The notes under the pieces are model-generated. The model did not search any database and had not been told where the DNA came from. It saw only the letters and a program-made list of their open reading frames with translations. 64,000 bases of DNA from Tupaia tana (lineage: Eukaryota > Chordata > Mammalia > Scandentia > Tupaiidae). Positions 1 to 11,347 of this stretch are shown piece after piece (the stretch's first letter is position 1; the number at the start of each line of letters is the position of its first letter). The stretch lies in the NCBI GenBank assembly GCA_026018925.1, contig JAKSZU010000020.1, forward strand, positions 40,515,112 through 40,579,111. Direction: 5' to 3'. The position numbers and the translations under genes are program-made.

Positions 1-1007
1 GTGTTGCAGACTCTGCTTTTCTCCTTTGACTTTAAGAATAATTTAAGAAAACAGACCTCAGCTCAAGGATCAATATTGGCTGTCCAGACTGCCTTTTCAG
101 ATTGAGCAGGTCTGCAAAACTTAGACTTGACAGTCTTTGGTATAACATACCATGACATTAATACTCTGGAACTCGCTCCAGAAGTATGATGTAGCTTGCT
201 AAATGCGATCCAATTTTAACTCCTGGTATGCTCTTTTTGAAAAGGGAGAAAATAGATTTTCAAAGCAAAGTAGATATTTAATCTTAAAAAAATGACCTCA
301 TGGCAGAATCTACAGACTTTTTCAAGCGAGCCAAGAACTAGATGGGGTGGTGGACAATTTATCTGAGAAGGCTGTTCCCAAGAGATTAAGTCAAGAGTGT
401 TTGAAGTGGAAACAGAAATGTTTCAGCATTCCTCATGAAAGATCTCATTTTTTTCATTGAACAGGAGTCCTTCTGGAAACGCCCCAGGCAATGCAGCTGA
501 AAAGAGACACTTTAAATCCAGGTGTGCAGCCACTAAACCTGGGGTTGTGGGTACTGTACTCAACTACTGCCCTAACAATCCCGAACCTTTGTGTTTTGTT
601 AATAAAGTGACTCCTGACTCAAGAGAAGCAATCTCGGCTGAAGTTTACAAGCTACAGAGATACCTTCCTTACCACCTTGCTTTAAAAAAGAGCTTTAATT
701 TTCCTGATTATAAAAAGAATACATGTTGACTGATGGAAATCTAGAAATACATAAGAAAGCAAATAAAAATCACTAGCCAATCACATGGCAATAACTACTA
801 GTAACATCGGGAATCACACTGCTTTGTGATCTTTTTATGTACTATGTGTGTTTATTTCACCATATCAATATTCTTCTACAATGTGATTTGTCAGGGCTAT
901 GAAGTTGTTCATTCATTGTATCAATATACCATAAATGTCTAAACAATTATGGACTACTGGGACGTTTATGTTATTTTCAATTAAATTATTTAAAATGTTG
1001 TGGTGCA
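1..1007. other. Unassigned non-coding stretch
   Basis: AT-rich sequence without a recognised repeat or splice-bordered exon. The open frame at 457-729 has no known domain and no support as a gene. Confidence 0.5.
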
Positions 1008-1545
1008 GAGCAGTAGCTAGAGAGAACAACCGAGACTAGAGATTGCCTTAGGAACTCCACTGTCTCCAGGCTGTTCCAAGTGCCCAGATCCTCCTGCTTC
1101 TACCTCCCCCTCCTCCATTATCCCTGGACTCTGCGCAGAACAGCAGTGAGAAGAACCGGGCCAGAGGTTGCCTTGAGAACTCCACTGCCTGCTGGTTGTT
1201 GCAGGTGCCCAGATCCTCCTTCCGCCTTCCCACTTCGCCATTATCCCCAGACCGTGCATAGAATGGCAGCAAGTGAGAACAACTGAGATAGGGGACTGCT
1301 TTAGACCTCTAACTGCCCACTCAGGAATATTTTTAGACTTCACTGTTTTCTGAAGTGTGTGGCGCACGACCCCTACTTTCTTTCCCAGTTCAAACCATGT
1401 AGCCTAACCCAAGCTATGACTGTTCTCAAGAAACTGGGGGTCAATAGAATACCCAGTTCCAGCAACGACGGTGCAGGTTTCAGGGTGCGTGTCAGGAAGA
1501 CAGAGCTGCAGAGAGACCGAGGCTTACCTCCTACTGCACACCTTT
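1008..1545 (+). repeat. LINE-1 5' UTR with tandem promoter-like monomers
   Basis: Two imperfect tandem units of roughly 125-130 bp (about 1040-1165 and 1166-1292) share TTGCCTTRRGAACTCCACTG and GTGCCCAGATCCTCCT, followed by a diverged partial third unit. They sit directly before ORF1-like sequence, as monomeric LINE-1 promoters do. Confidence 0.65.
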
Positions 1546-2935
1546 GAGCTCTCATAATAAACTCCAAGAAATTGGGAAAAAACATATAATCCATCAGATG
1601 ACCAGAAATCAGCACAGAGGCACAAGAAATACGAGAAACCAAGAAAATATCTCTCCCAGAAAGGAAGAAAAAAATTCCTCATCCTCCACAGACAACACAA
1701 TAGAAGTCATTAAAATATTAGATAAACAATTCAGAACATTCATAGAGACAAAACTAAACGAGATGCAAGAGAAAAGAGACAATGAACTCTAGGAGATGCA
1801 AAAGAAAAGACACAACAAACTCCAGGAGATGAGGAAATCCTTCCACAATATGAAAGAAGAAAGAGACACCATAAAAAAGTATCAAATGAAACTGTTAGAG
1901 ATGAAGGCTATAATATAGGAAATCAAAACCTCCCTCAAAAGTATTAAAAGCAAAACAAAACAAAAAAAAACGTATTAAAAGCAGATTAGATCATGCAGAA
2001 GATCAAATCTCAAATGGAGGGACCAGCAGCTAGCATAATGGCTATATCGCGGGACTCCAATATAGCCGACCGTGGTTTGAGTCCTGGACCCAGTGGCTTA
2101 AACTCACGCTGGGCATGTGTGCGTGCGTGCCTAAATCCCGAGAGGAGAATGGTATAGAAAGGATTGTGGCGTGGCCATTCCGCCCTGGAGGGTGATTTCT
2201 CGCTTTCTGTCTCCCTGTCACTCTCTGTCTTTCTGGCAAGCACAAGCGCCCTATAGCAAAAACAAACAAAAAAACAAAAAACCAAAACCAAAACAAAACA
2301 AAAAACTCAAATGGAGAAGACAAAAGCTCTGACCTAGAAAAAACAAATCACCAAAAAGACTGAGAAAATAACAAAAAAAAAATATGAGGATAATATACAA
2401 GAAATACTAGATATCATTAAACACCCAAACATTCAAATAACTGGTATCCCAGAAGGTGAAGAATCTAATAAGGGCATTGATAATCTAGTTCATGAAATCC
2501 TAGAAGAAAACTTTCTAAGCCTAGAGAAGCTTTCAAATATCCAGAACCAAGAAATACAAAGGACCCCAAAGAGAACCAACCCAAGAAGATCTTCTCCACT
2601 GCACATCATAGCTAGCTTGGCCAAAACCACAAATAAGGACAAGATACTAAAATTAGCAAGAGAGAAATGTCAAGTTACTTACAAAAGTTATCTCATTAGG
2701 CTAACATCAGACCTCTCACTGGAAACAATGCAAGTAAGGAAAATAATGGGAAGATACATTCAAAATGTTAAAAGAAAACCAATTTCAGCCAAGATTACTA
2801 TATCTGGCAAGATTAACCTTCAAATGGGAAGAAAAGATAAAAACATTATCAGATAAACAAAACTTGAAAGAATTTACCAATACCAGAACAGCTCTTCAAG
2901 AAGTTCTGAAGGGAGTGCTATACCAGGAAAACTAA
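1546..2935 (+). pseudogene. LINE-1 ORF1 remnant, split by a SINE
   Basis: The translation shows a coiled-coil part (IETKLNEMQEKRDNEL), then after the SINE insertion the RRM/CTD hallmarks ITGIPEGEE, NQEIQRTPKRTNPRRSSP and LAREKCQVTYK. Several in-frame stops and frame changes mean it cannot make the RNA-binding protein. Confidence 0.85.
2018..2305 (+). mobile_element. SINE type A
   Basis: Full-length copy from GGGACCAGCAGCTAGC to an A-rich tail of (CAAAA)-type units, inserted into LINE-1 ORF1. The TSD CTCAAATGGA lies before it (about 2009-2018) and after it (about 2307-2316). Confidence 0.9.
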
Positions 2936-2999
2936 AAAGAGACAAACAAATAAGAGAACAAAAAACAACCAAGAAAACGGCCAACTTAATGGTAGGGAC

Positions 3000-4196
3000 A
3001 AGTACAGAAATATTGATAATAACGTTGAATGTTAATGTATTAAATTCTCCAATCAAAAGACAAAGATTGGCTGAATGGATAAAAACAAAACAAAACATAA
3101 CTCTGTATCTGTTGCCTACATGAAACACATCTCATGGAAAAGACATACACAGACTAAAAGTGAAGGGTAGGAAAAAGGTACTCTATGCAAATAGAAGTAA
3201 AAAAGGGCTAGAGTCGTAATACTAATTTCAGACAAAACAGGCTTTATGACAAAAACTGTAAGAACAGACAAAGAAGGACATTATGTATTAGTTAAAGGGC
3301 TAATTCATCAAGAAGATATAATGTTTATAAATATCTATGCACCCAGCTCAGGAACACCCAAATATGTGAAGGAAAGACTGCTAGATCTAAAAGGAGACAT
3401 AGACTATAACATACTAATTGTTGAGGATCTCAACATCCCACTATCTCCTTTAGACAGATCATCTAGACAAAAAATAAGCAAAGAGATACAGGATCTACAT
3501 GATACCACAAATCAAATGGACTTCACAGACATCTACAGAACCTTCCAACCCAAAGCAACAAAATAGGCATTTTTTCTCCCCCACATGGAACCTTTTTGAA
3601 AACTGACCACATGACGGCACAAAACAAACCTTTACAGATTCAAAAGCACAGGAACTATATCCAGTATCTTCTCCAACCATGGTGGAATTAAACTTGATAT
3701 TAATTTCAGAAAAAACCTTGAGAATACAGAAACATATAGAAATTAAACCTACTCCTGAATGACTTCACAACTACTGAAGAAATTAAGACTGAAATCAAAA
3801 GACTCTCTGAAACCAATGCTAATGAGTACATGAGTCTCCATAACCTAAGGGACACAGCAAAAGCAGTCCTAAGAGGGAAGTTCATAGCAATTAGTGCACA
3901 TAAAGAAAAGATGGAAAGGTGGGAAATGGACAACTAAATATCATGCCTCAGAGAACTGGAAAAATAACAAAAAATACTGGGAGAAAAGAAATAATAAAGA
4001 TGCAAATACAAATAAATGGAACAGAAAATAAACCAACCATACAAAAAATAAATGAAACCAAAAGCTGGTTCTTTGAAAAGACAAACAAAAGTGACACACC
4101 ATTAGCTAGATGAATTAAGAGGAAAGACAGGAACCAGATAAATAAAATCTGCAATGAAATAGGCAATATTACAACAGATGTAATAGAAACATAAAA
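3000..4196 (+). pseudogene. LINE-1 ORF2 endonuclease-domain remnant
   Basis: The nucleotide sequence follows the ORF2 start and endonuclease region: LNVNVLNSPIKRQRLAEWIK, then DKEGHYVLVKGLIHQEDIMF, NIYAPSSGTPKYVKERLLDL and KINETKSWFFEKTNKSDTPL. Stops and frameshifts are frequent. Similarity ends near 4196, before the reverse transcriptase domain, so the element lacks its 3' part. Confidence 0.88.
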
Positions 4197-4263
4197 CATC
4201 GTTAGCTTTATAGATGCCATTTTATTATCTTCTGGTCTCCATTTTTAAAAAATGATGAGGCAG

Positions 4264-4505
4264 GGGCCAACAGGTGGTGTGGTAGTTAAGGCGCTAGACT
4301 CCCACATGGCAGACCGTGGTTTGAGCTCCAGCCCTGGCAGCTTGAAAACCACAGCATGTGTGTGTATGTGTGTGCGCGTGCGCACTGAGAATCCCAAGAG
4401 AAGACGAGGAGAAGGGACTGCAGAGTGGCCATCCTCCCTAGAGCGATTTCTCACTTTCCCTCTCTCTGTCTCTTTCTGGCAAGTGCGCACGCCCTGTAGG
4501 GGTGG
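4264..4505 (+). mobile_element. SINE type B-long
   Basis: Head GGGGCCAACAGGTGGTGTGG with B-box GGTTTGAGCTCC, long body with AGAATCCCAAGAGAAGA, and a tail near GCACGCCCTGTAG. Confidence 0.85.
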
Positions 4506-4730
4506 CTTGTCTTTATCTCCTTTTTAGATATTGTCTTTATCTTGTTTCTGCAGTTTGTCTATGCCGCGTCTTGGTGTGATTCTTCTTTTGTTTATCCTGC
4601 TAGAGGTTGGCCAGACTTTTTTGATGAGTTGATCTTTTTCACTGATTTGAGGAAAAGTTTCAGATATTATTGGGTCAAACCTCCTTAGCTCCCATTCTCT
4701 GTCTCCTGATGTCCTGGGACGCCAATGATG

Positions 4731-4813
4731 TATTGGGTCGTCAGAAAAGACGTGACACATTTTTGCATAGAAAAACATAGAAAAATGTGTCATGACTTCT
4801 TCGATGACTCAAT
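4731..4813. mobile_element. Palindromic MITE, mariner-like (family 1)
   Basis: Inverted halves: TATTGGGTCGTCAGAAAAGA at the left pairs with TCTTCGATGACTCAATA at the right, with TGACACATTTTTGCATAGAAA and its complement inside. Length about 83 bp, flanked by TA. Confidence 0.75.
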
Positions 4814-4945
4814 ATATGAGTTCATGAAAAATGTATTATTAAAAAATTATGCATGGATTTCAAAATTTTTGCACCAAAATAAACTCACGCTGTAATGCCA
4901 TTTTTCCATGAACTAGCTGAAGTTACCTCACATAGGCTAGACTTC
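4814..4945. mobile_element. Palindromic element, family 2 (AAGTTCATGGAAAA termini)
   Basis: Left GAGTTCATGAAAAATGTATT and right CATTTTTCCATGAACTAGCT are near-inverted repeats around TGCATGGATTTCAAAATTTT. It is homologous to 12497-12622 and abuts the family 1 MITE. Confidence 0.65.
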
Positions 4946-6099
4946 TTGACATTCTTTCAAGTTCACCAAGAGCTCTCTACACTTTTATCCAACCTTCTTT
5001 GTCTCTGTGCTTCAGAAACAATTCATTTCTATTGAACTGTCTCCAAATTTACTGGCAACATTTCTTCTCAGTATTAAAAATGCTGTTGACATCTAGTGAA
5101 ATTTTCATTTTAGATGTTATTTTTTTTTAGCTCTAATGTAACAAGGCTAAGTGAAGAGCTAAAATAACTCAGAGACCAGACCCTGAAGGCCTTGAAACAA
5201 GAAAGCACGCATGCTCAAAGCGACAAGAACAATGAGAACGTTCTGCCCCCATGACCAGGTCCAGCTGACCCAGCCACAGCTGAAAACAGCTGATGTCAAC
5301 AAGTCTCTCCTGCGGTTCTGGTTAAGGAAACAATGAGCTGCTGTGCTGGGCAGGCAGCACAGAACCCTCCCCTTCACAAACCCTTCTGGCTAGACCAGGG
5401 CTTCAGGGATGGTCTTTGGATATTAGCCTCCTCCTTCACAGGTCGCCACTTCCTGAAAAAAGCAGCCTTTCCTTTCCACCCACTCTTGTCTTTCACGCAC
5501 AGTGAGAAGCCAAACTTGGGGATGGTGCCTGATTCTGGTAACACTCTCGCTTGGTTTTATTTCATAGTTTTCATTTCTCTGCTGCGATTTTTTCCCATTT
5601 GTACAGTCATCCAGCTTATCTTTTCCTCTGAATCCTTTAACATATTTATAGTTTTATTTTAAAATCTTTAACTGCCAACTCCAACAGGTGAGCCATTCGT
5701 AGGTCTGCTTCTACTGATGCTTCTCTTGACTATAGGCTGATCTTTCAACCGTTTGGGCTTCGGCTTTATTAGGGTTTATTTTGCTTTGCCCTACTCCTAA
5801 ACCATGGCCCTTATGCAGTTTTAACACAACATCAGAGCTATTTATCAATGTCTCTAACACAGAGGGATTTACATTCGAAGCTGAGCACTGGGAAGCTGCT
5901 ACAATCTCTGCTCACGTTTCCAGTCCCGCTGATGCTGCTTCCTGCTGGTTTCTGGCAACACTGGACCCGCACAATTCAGAAACCTGTAAAGAAAATCTGG
6001 GACCTCCTTTCAGAGATTTCCCCCTCAATTTAAAGTTTCTTTGTCAGGGTAGAACTTTGGCTTCTGTTACTTCAGCCCTGTAAAAATCCTACTTCCTGG

Positions 6100-6245
6100 G
6101 AGTGGCAGGTGGCATGGTGCTTAAGGTGATGGACTCCCATATGGCCAACCGTAGTTCCAGTCCCAGACCAGGCAGCTTGCTTTTTCATTTCCTCTTTCTC
6201 TCTCTCTCTGGCCAAATAAAAAAATGATAAGAATAATAAATTCCA
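6100..6245 (+). mobile_element. SINE type B-short
   Basis: Head GTGGCAGGTGGCATGGTGCT, B box GTAGTTCCAGTCCC, then a CT-rich end CTCTCTCTCTGGCCAAAT and an A-rich tail. Confidence 0.85.
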
Positions 6246-6464
6246 TGAAATAAATAACTTTAAAAAAATTCTACTTTCTATTTAAGCTATTTTCCCCTAG
6301 CACTCCAAGGTAAACCAAGGAGTACCCTAAAAATAATGCTGGGTTCATAGAGCTCCCCTAGCTTGCTTCTCTTTTTTCAAGGTCTATATTTCCTACAGTT
6401 TCTGCCTGCTTCCAGTTGCTGTCTAAACAGTGTTCATTCGCGTTTTGTCTAGAGCTTATCATTG

Positions 6465-6727
6465 TTTATTTTTTTTTAGAGAGGTTTTTGTTATAGGGTG
6501 CGTGCGCTCGTCAGAAAGACAGAGAGATGCAGAGAGACAGAAAATGAGAAATCACCCCCCGGGGGGATGGCCACGCCACAATCCCTTCTCCTCCATTCTC
6601 CTCTCGGGATCTTGGGCACGCACACAGACGCGCCCGGCATGAATTTGAAGCCACCGGGTCTGGGACGCCAACACGGTTGACCACGTGGGAGTCCAGTGAC
6701 ATAGCCATTACGCTAACTGCTGGTCCC
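6465..6727 (-). mobile_element. SINE type A
   Basis: Reads on minus from GGGACCAGCAGTTAGCGTAA to the A tail. TSD AGAGCTTATCATTG at 6451-6464 and 6729-6742. Confidence 0.93.
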
Positions 6728-7025
6728 AAGAGCTTATCATTGGCAGAAGGGTTCATTTAATACAAGCTACTCTGCCATTATGCTACTACTCTTCTTCAAA
6801 TAATATTTTTTCTTCTTCCAGAACTCTAATCATACATATATTTGGCTACGTGAAGTTGTTCCATATGCTCCATTCATTTCTTTTCACCTTTTTTCTGTAT
6901 AGAGTGAAGCTCATGAATGATTTTTTTCTCTGCAATGGCCATTCTGCTGTTAATCTCAACTAGTGTATTCTGTATCTCAGAAATTGCAGTTTTAATTGCT
7001 TTCTTTTTAAAATATTTACTTATTT

Positions 7026-7145
7026 TGGGACCAGCAGATGGTATAATGGTTATGTAGCTGGACTTCTCTGTTTCTCGTTTTCTGCCAGTCTCTGTCTGTC
7101 TCTGGTGAGTGCACATGCTCTCTCTCTAAAAAATAACTCTCTAAA
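7026..7145 (+). mobile_element. SINE type A, internally deleted
   Basis: The head GGGACCAGCAGATGGTATAA runs to GGACTT and then jumps to the CTGTTTCTCGTTTTCTGCC tail region. The B box and hairpin section are missing. Confidence 0.75.
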
Positions 7146-7390
7146 AAACAAAAATAAAACCCCAAAATTTACTTTTTCTCTTGTGAGTGCTAGAGAGAGA
7201 ACACCTAATAGGATGGAGAACACCCCGAACAGGGTCTTGACACTGTGATATACCCGCAGCTTCAGCTAGGCCCAGATCGTGAGCATGCACCTGCCTGGTA
7301 TGCTTGGGGAGTTCTGAAAGTGAATCTGGAAGCTTCTCGTGTGGGTCAGCCTTGCACACCATCACATTTTACTGTGGCACCACTGTCCAG

Positions 7391-7393
<3 letters not shown>

Positions 7394-7432
<39 letters not shown>

Positions 7433-7565
7433 TTTCTATTTGAACATCTATCTCTCTCTCTATTTACTTGGTGTGATTTTTCAAGCCACCGGGTCTGGGA
7501 CTTGAACTGTGGTTGGCCATATGGGAATCCAGCACCTTAACCACCATACCACTTGCTTGTGCCAC
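7394..7565 (-). mobile_element. SINE type B-short with long poly(T) at its tail side
   Basis: Minus-strand copy; the plus strand shows GCCACCGGGTCTGGGACTTG and ends at GCCATACCACTTGCTTG-like head sequence near 7560. A 32-base T run (7394-7425) is the tail. Confidence 0.75.
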
Positions 7566-7860
7566 TCCCTGCAGTTTCAATCTCTAGTTGGCTCTTTCCA
7601 ACTTCCATGTCTCTATTTAACATATTCAATCTTTTCTATGGCTTCTTGAATATATGGAATACAATTATAATAACTTCAAATATCTTTGTCTACTAATTCT
7701 AGCATCTGTTGTCATTTCCAAGTCAGTTTCAACAGATTAATTTTTTTCCTCATCATTATGCCCTGTATTTTCCTACTCTTCTGCATGCCTGAAAAATTTT
7801 AAACGAGTGCCACCTACCTTGTGGGTGTTGGATAGTTTTACAATTCTTGGTATATTCTTA

Positions 7861-8064
7861 TTTTTTCTTTTTAATGAGGCAGGGAAGAGAGGAGAGAGGT
7901 ATTTTTGACAAGGTCCTACCATGCTACAGTCCTCTTACTCCAGCCTCCTGGTCGGCTTGGACCACAGGCACGTGCCACTATGCGCAGCCGTGTAGGTTTA
8001 GCTGGGAATGGACCCCGGGCCTCCCATGGGGTCTTAGTCACACTTGTACCACTGAGGTTAGGCC
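7861..8064 (-). mobile_element. Composite tRNA-7SL SINE
   Basis: On minus: tRNA-like head GGCCTAACCTCAGTGGTACA with B-like GGGGTCCATTCCC, then 7SL-like TGGCACGTGCCTGTGGTCCA and GACCAGGAGGCTGGAGTAAG, with an end CCTTGTCAAAAATACC. Imperfect TSD (TTGGTATATTCTTA / CTTAGTACATTCTTA). Confidence 0.8.
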
Positions 8065-8697
8065 TCTTAGTACATTCTTAAGCTGTTCTGGGATATGGTT
8101 AAAATACCTGGAAATAGTTTGACCTTTTGAAGATTTGCTTTTAAATTTTGTTAGGTGGGAATCAAAGCAGCAGTTGGTGTAGGGTTAATTTTCCCCCGCT
8201 ACCGAGGCTGAGCCCTTGTAAATCAGGAAGCTTTCCGGGCTGTCTGGCGGGAATGGGCCTTATTCCTGACTAAGTCTTGATGAAGTTCCACCTAATCCCT
8301 CAGGAAATGTAGTTTCCTAACCAAATGGACCAGAGCTCACCTGAATAGTCAAAGTTGTCTGCTACAGATCTCTGAAACTCTCTGGGTGTTTGGCCCTGTC
8401 CCACAATCTGTCCTGTGAGCTCCAGCCACCTTGGCTTCCCTGGACACCGACTCTGTCTCCCTCAGAGGCTCAGGCAGCCTGACGGGCTCTCCCCGGGCCC
8501 CTCCCTGGGTCGTGGCTTGCAGCTTTCTCCAGGTCGCAATTTAAAGGTACTCGCAGGATTTACGTCACTTGTTGCTTATCTCTCACTTGCTCATGGCCAA
8601 TGTCTTCAGAAGCATTATTTGATACCTTTTGTCCATTTTCTACTGTCAAACTCCAAATGCATCTTTCTAGAAGCGAAAGTTCCTGTATTACATTTCT

Positions 8698-8964
8698 TTT
8701 TTTTTTTTTTTTTGGAGAGGTTTTCGCTATAGGGCGTGTGTGCTCACCAGACAGACAGAGAGAGACAGAGAGACAGAAAGCGAGAAATCACCCCCCGGGG
8801 GGATGGTCACGCCGCAATCCCTTCTCCTCCATTCTCCTCTCGGGATCTTGGGCACGCACGCACACACGCCTGGCGTAAGTTTTAAGCCACCGGGTCCTGG
8901 ACGCGAACCGCGGTCGACTATGTGGGAGTCCAGCGACATAGCCATTATGCTAACTGCTGGTCCC
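8698..8964 (-). mobile_element. SINE type A, young-looking
   Basis: Full length with CCCCCCGGGGGG-type core and many CpGs. TSD TGTATTACATTTCT at 8684-8697 and 8966-8979. Confidence 0.93.
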
Positions 8965-9184
8965 TTGTATTACATTTCTGAAATCCAAAAAAGTCTGAAT
9001 TCTAAAACATATCCAGCCAGAGGGACTTAGCTAAGGGATTGTGGACTTACACAAATTTGCATTCCTGCTAGTAGTGCATAAAAGTGCCTGTTTCCTCATG
9101 TCCACTAATTCAAGTGCACATGTATTTTTTAATGTATGCCAATTTAATATGTACTTTTAAAAATCTGCTAGTTTAATTTAAAAA

Positions 9185-9443
9185 GTTTTTCTCTGAAGAG
9201 AGGTTTTGCTATAGGGTAATGTGCGCTTGCCATAAAGACAGGGAGAGACAGAGATAGAGAACAAGAAATCACCCCCTAGGGGGGATGGCCATGTGGCTAT
9301 CCCTTCTCCTCTGTTCTCCTCTAGGGATTTTAGGCATGTATGCACACATGTCCAGTGTGAGTGAAAGCTGCCAGGTCCGGGACTCAAACCGCGACAACTA
9401 TGTGGGAGTCCAGCAACATAACCATTATGCCATCTGTTGGTCT
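9185..9443 (-). mobile_element. SINE type A
   Basis: Minus copy ending CCATCTGTTGGTCTCC on plus. Short TSD AGTTTAAT on both sides. Confidence 0.88.
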
Positions 9444-9814
9444 CCAGTTTAATGATTTTTTAAAAATAACATCATATTGCTGTTTTAACTTACATTTATT
9501 TGGTCCCCAGTAAAAATGAGTATTTTAAAGCATTTTATTGGACAAAAACATTTTATAACCTTGCTCATACTTGCATCAAATCCCTGGTTCTACGTAACAT
9601 CTGCAAATACTTTCTTGGTACTGCTGTCACCCCAGGGCTCACTGACACAGCGTTTTCCGTATCAAAGGGAGGCCCGCAAGGGGACTGAACTTGGAGTCTG
9701 GTCTTACACAGGTCTGGGAAAGAGGTGAGGACTGGGCTGGTGACACAGACGCTGCTACCCTCCATCTTCCAGTCAAACCACTCGGACGCATTATTTCTTC
9801 TGTTTAACATCCAT

Positions 9815-10340
9815 TGGCGTTTCCTATTATTTTAACAATGAACCCAGACTCTACCAGGGTCTGTGGCTACTCGGGCTCTGCCTGTGTATCTCTACCCTCA
9901 TTCCTTGCCACCGTCCCTTTCAGTCTCTATGTTCTAGCCACTGATACTTTTTTCATTTCCTTGAACAAGTTATTTCCTTTCTCTGACCCTTTGTACTCGC
10001 TGCTCTCTTTCCTAAGAAGTATTTCACGTGGCTGGTATCTTCTTATTCTTCAGGTCTTTGCTAAAACGTCATCTCTGAACATCTAATCCAAAGTAGGTTT
10101 CCCCCGGATACCCCCCAATATTGTGCTCTTTCTTCTCACTTCCATTACATACCTACCACATTTGAAACTGTGAATATGATACAACGCTTCCTTGTTTAAT
10201 TGTTACCTAGCGCCCTTACTAGGTGGGAGACACAGGATGTGAGAGCCATGCTGTTTTCGGTTAACCACTGCATCGTTAGCACTGAGAACTGCATTGGCCC
10301 AGGGTAGGCACCCGTGAAATGCTGGCTGGTCACGAATCAC
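9815..10340 (+). repeat. L2 LINE 3' region
   Basis: Sequence such as CCTTTCTCTGACCC and TTCAGGTCTTTGCTAAAACG, then GGCCCAGGGTAGGCACCCGT, follows the L2 3' end order in sense orientation. Confidence 0.7.
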
Positions 10341-10850
10341 CAAGTACTAGAGTATAACAACAGGAGTATTACACAATGGGCAAACATGTCCTCAAAACGT
10401 TTCAGTTATATTAGGAGGACCAACGGACTCTGTGCACTTGAGACAAATTAATCCCCATTAAACCTGTAAGTTTAATTTTGAAGATATTCTTTTGAGAAGT
10501 ACTGCTATTACCGAACACTGAAATCTCATTTTTTGTATTAAATTTTAATTTAACCTATTTTATAACAGGGAGCTAATACGCTTTTTAAAATGGATAAATG
10601 AAAACAGGTTTTAATACTAATGTTCCCATTTTATTAACTAACACATAAACCAAATCTCTAACAATGAGAATTCAAAATAAAATAAAGCATGATGACTAAC
10701 AGAAAATTATAACGAATGAGCATAAATACATGTAATTTACTGAACCGTTACTTAGGAGTTATAAACACTTCCCTCTGACATTATTTATAAATTTACCCCC
10801 AAAGACAAAATGTCTTACATAAGTCTAAAAGTCTTAATATAAAAAATTTC
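10341..10850. other. Unassigned AT-rich stretch
   Basis: No recognised repeat, open frame or splice-bordered exon. Confidence 0.5.
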
Positions 10851-10852
10851 CG

Positions 10853-11347
10853 TAGGGCATGTGCACTTGGAGAGAAACCAAGAAGGAGGTGTGGTGGGGA
10901 GGGAGAAATCACCCTTCCCCGTGGAGAACGGCCGTGCTACAAACCCTTCTCCATCTCTCTCTGCTTTCGGGATTTTGAACGCTCAAGCACAGATGCCCAG
11001 TGTTTTGTTTTGTTTTGTTTCTCAGAGAGAGTTTTGCTGTGGGTGCATGTACTCATCAGAGAGACAGAAAACGAGAAATCGCCTCCCACTCTGGGGCAAT
11101 GGCCACACCACAATCCCTTCTCCATTCTCCTTTTGGGATTTTGGGCATGTATGCACATGCTCCCGGCATGAGTTTAAAGTCACCGGGTCCAGGACTCGAA
11201 CTGCGGTCTACTACATGGGAGTTCAGCGACACAGCCATTATGCCATCTTCTGGTCCCAACCCGGTGTGTTTTTTAAGCCACAGGTCCAGGACTCCAACTG
11301 CACAATTAACCAGGTGGGATCTAAAGCATACCACTGGTTGGCCCAAC
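10853..11347 (-). mobile_element. SINE type B-long, split by an inserted SINE
   Basis: The tail and body (10853-10998) and the head (about 11262-11347) flank a complete type A copy. On plus the outer element resumes at TTTTTAAGCCACAGGTCCAG and ends CCACTGGTTGGCCC. Confidence 0.8.
10999..11258 (-). mobile_element. SINE type A nested in a B-long SINE
   Basis: Complete copy with a TTTTG-repeat tail side (10999-11020). Imperfect TSD CCCAGTGTTTT versus CCCGGTGTGTTTT. It must be younger than its host SINE. Confidence 0.85.

Larger units (their letters stand above)
4526..8690 (-). repeat. Antisense LINE-1-related mosaic
   Basis: Sequence between the SINEs and palindromic elements (for example 5560-5720, 6740-7020, 7566-7860, 8065-8690) matches my memory of old antisense LINE-1/HAL1-type sequence: the CATATTTATAG, AACTCCAACA and AGCCATTCGTAGGTCTGCTT stretches. 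Exact subfamily and joins cannot be given by eye. The part at 5110-5560 is not recognised. Confidence 0.5.

Noticed and set aside
2018..2305. tRNA gene candidates from the A and B boxes of the SINE heads.
   Set aside because: The heads lack a convincing cloverleaf and are always joined to SINE bodies and tails.
7861..8064. Calling the 7SL-like parts ordinary Alu elements.
   Set aside because: They lack the Alu dimer layout and carry a tRNA-like head instead.
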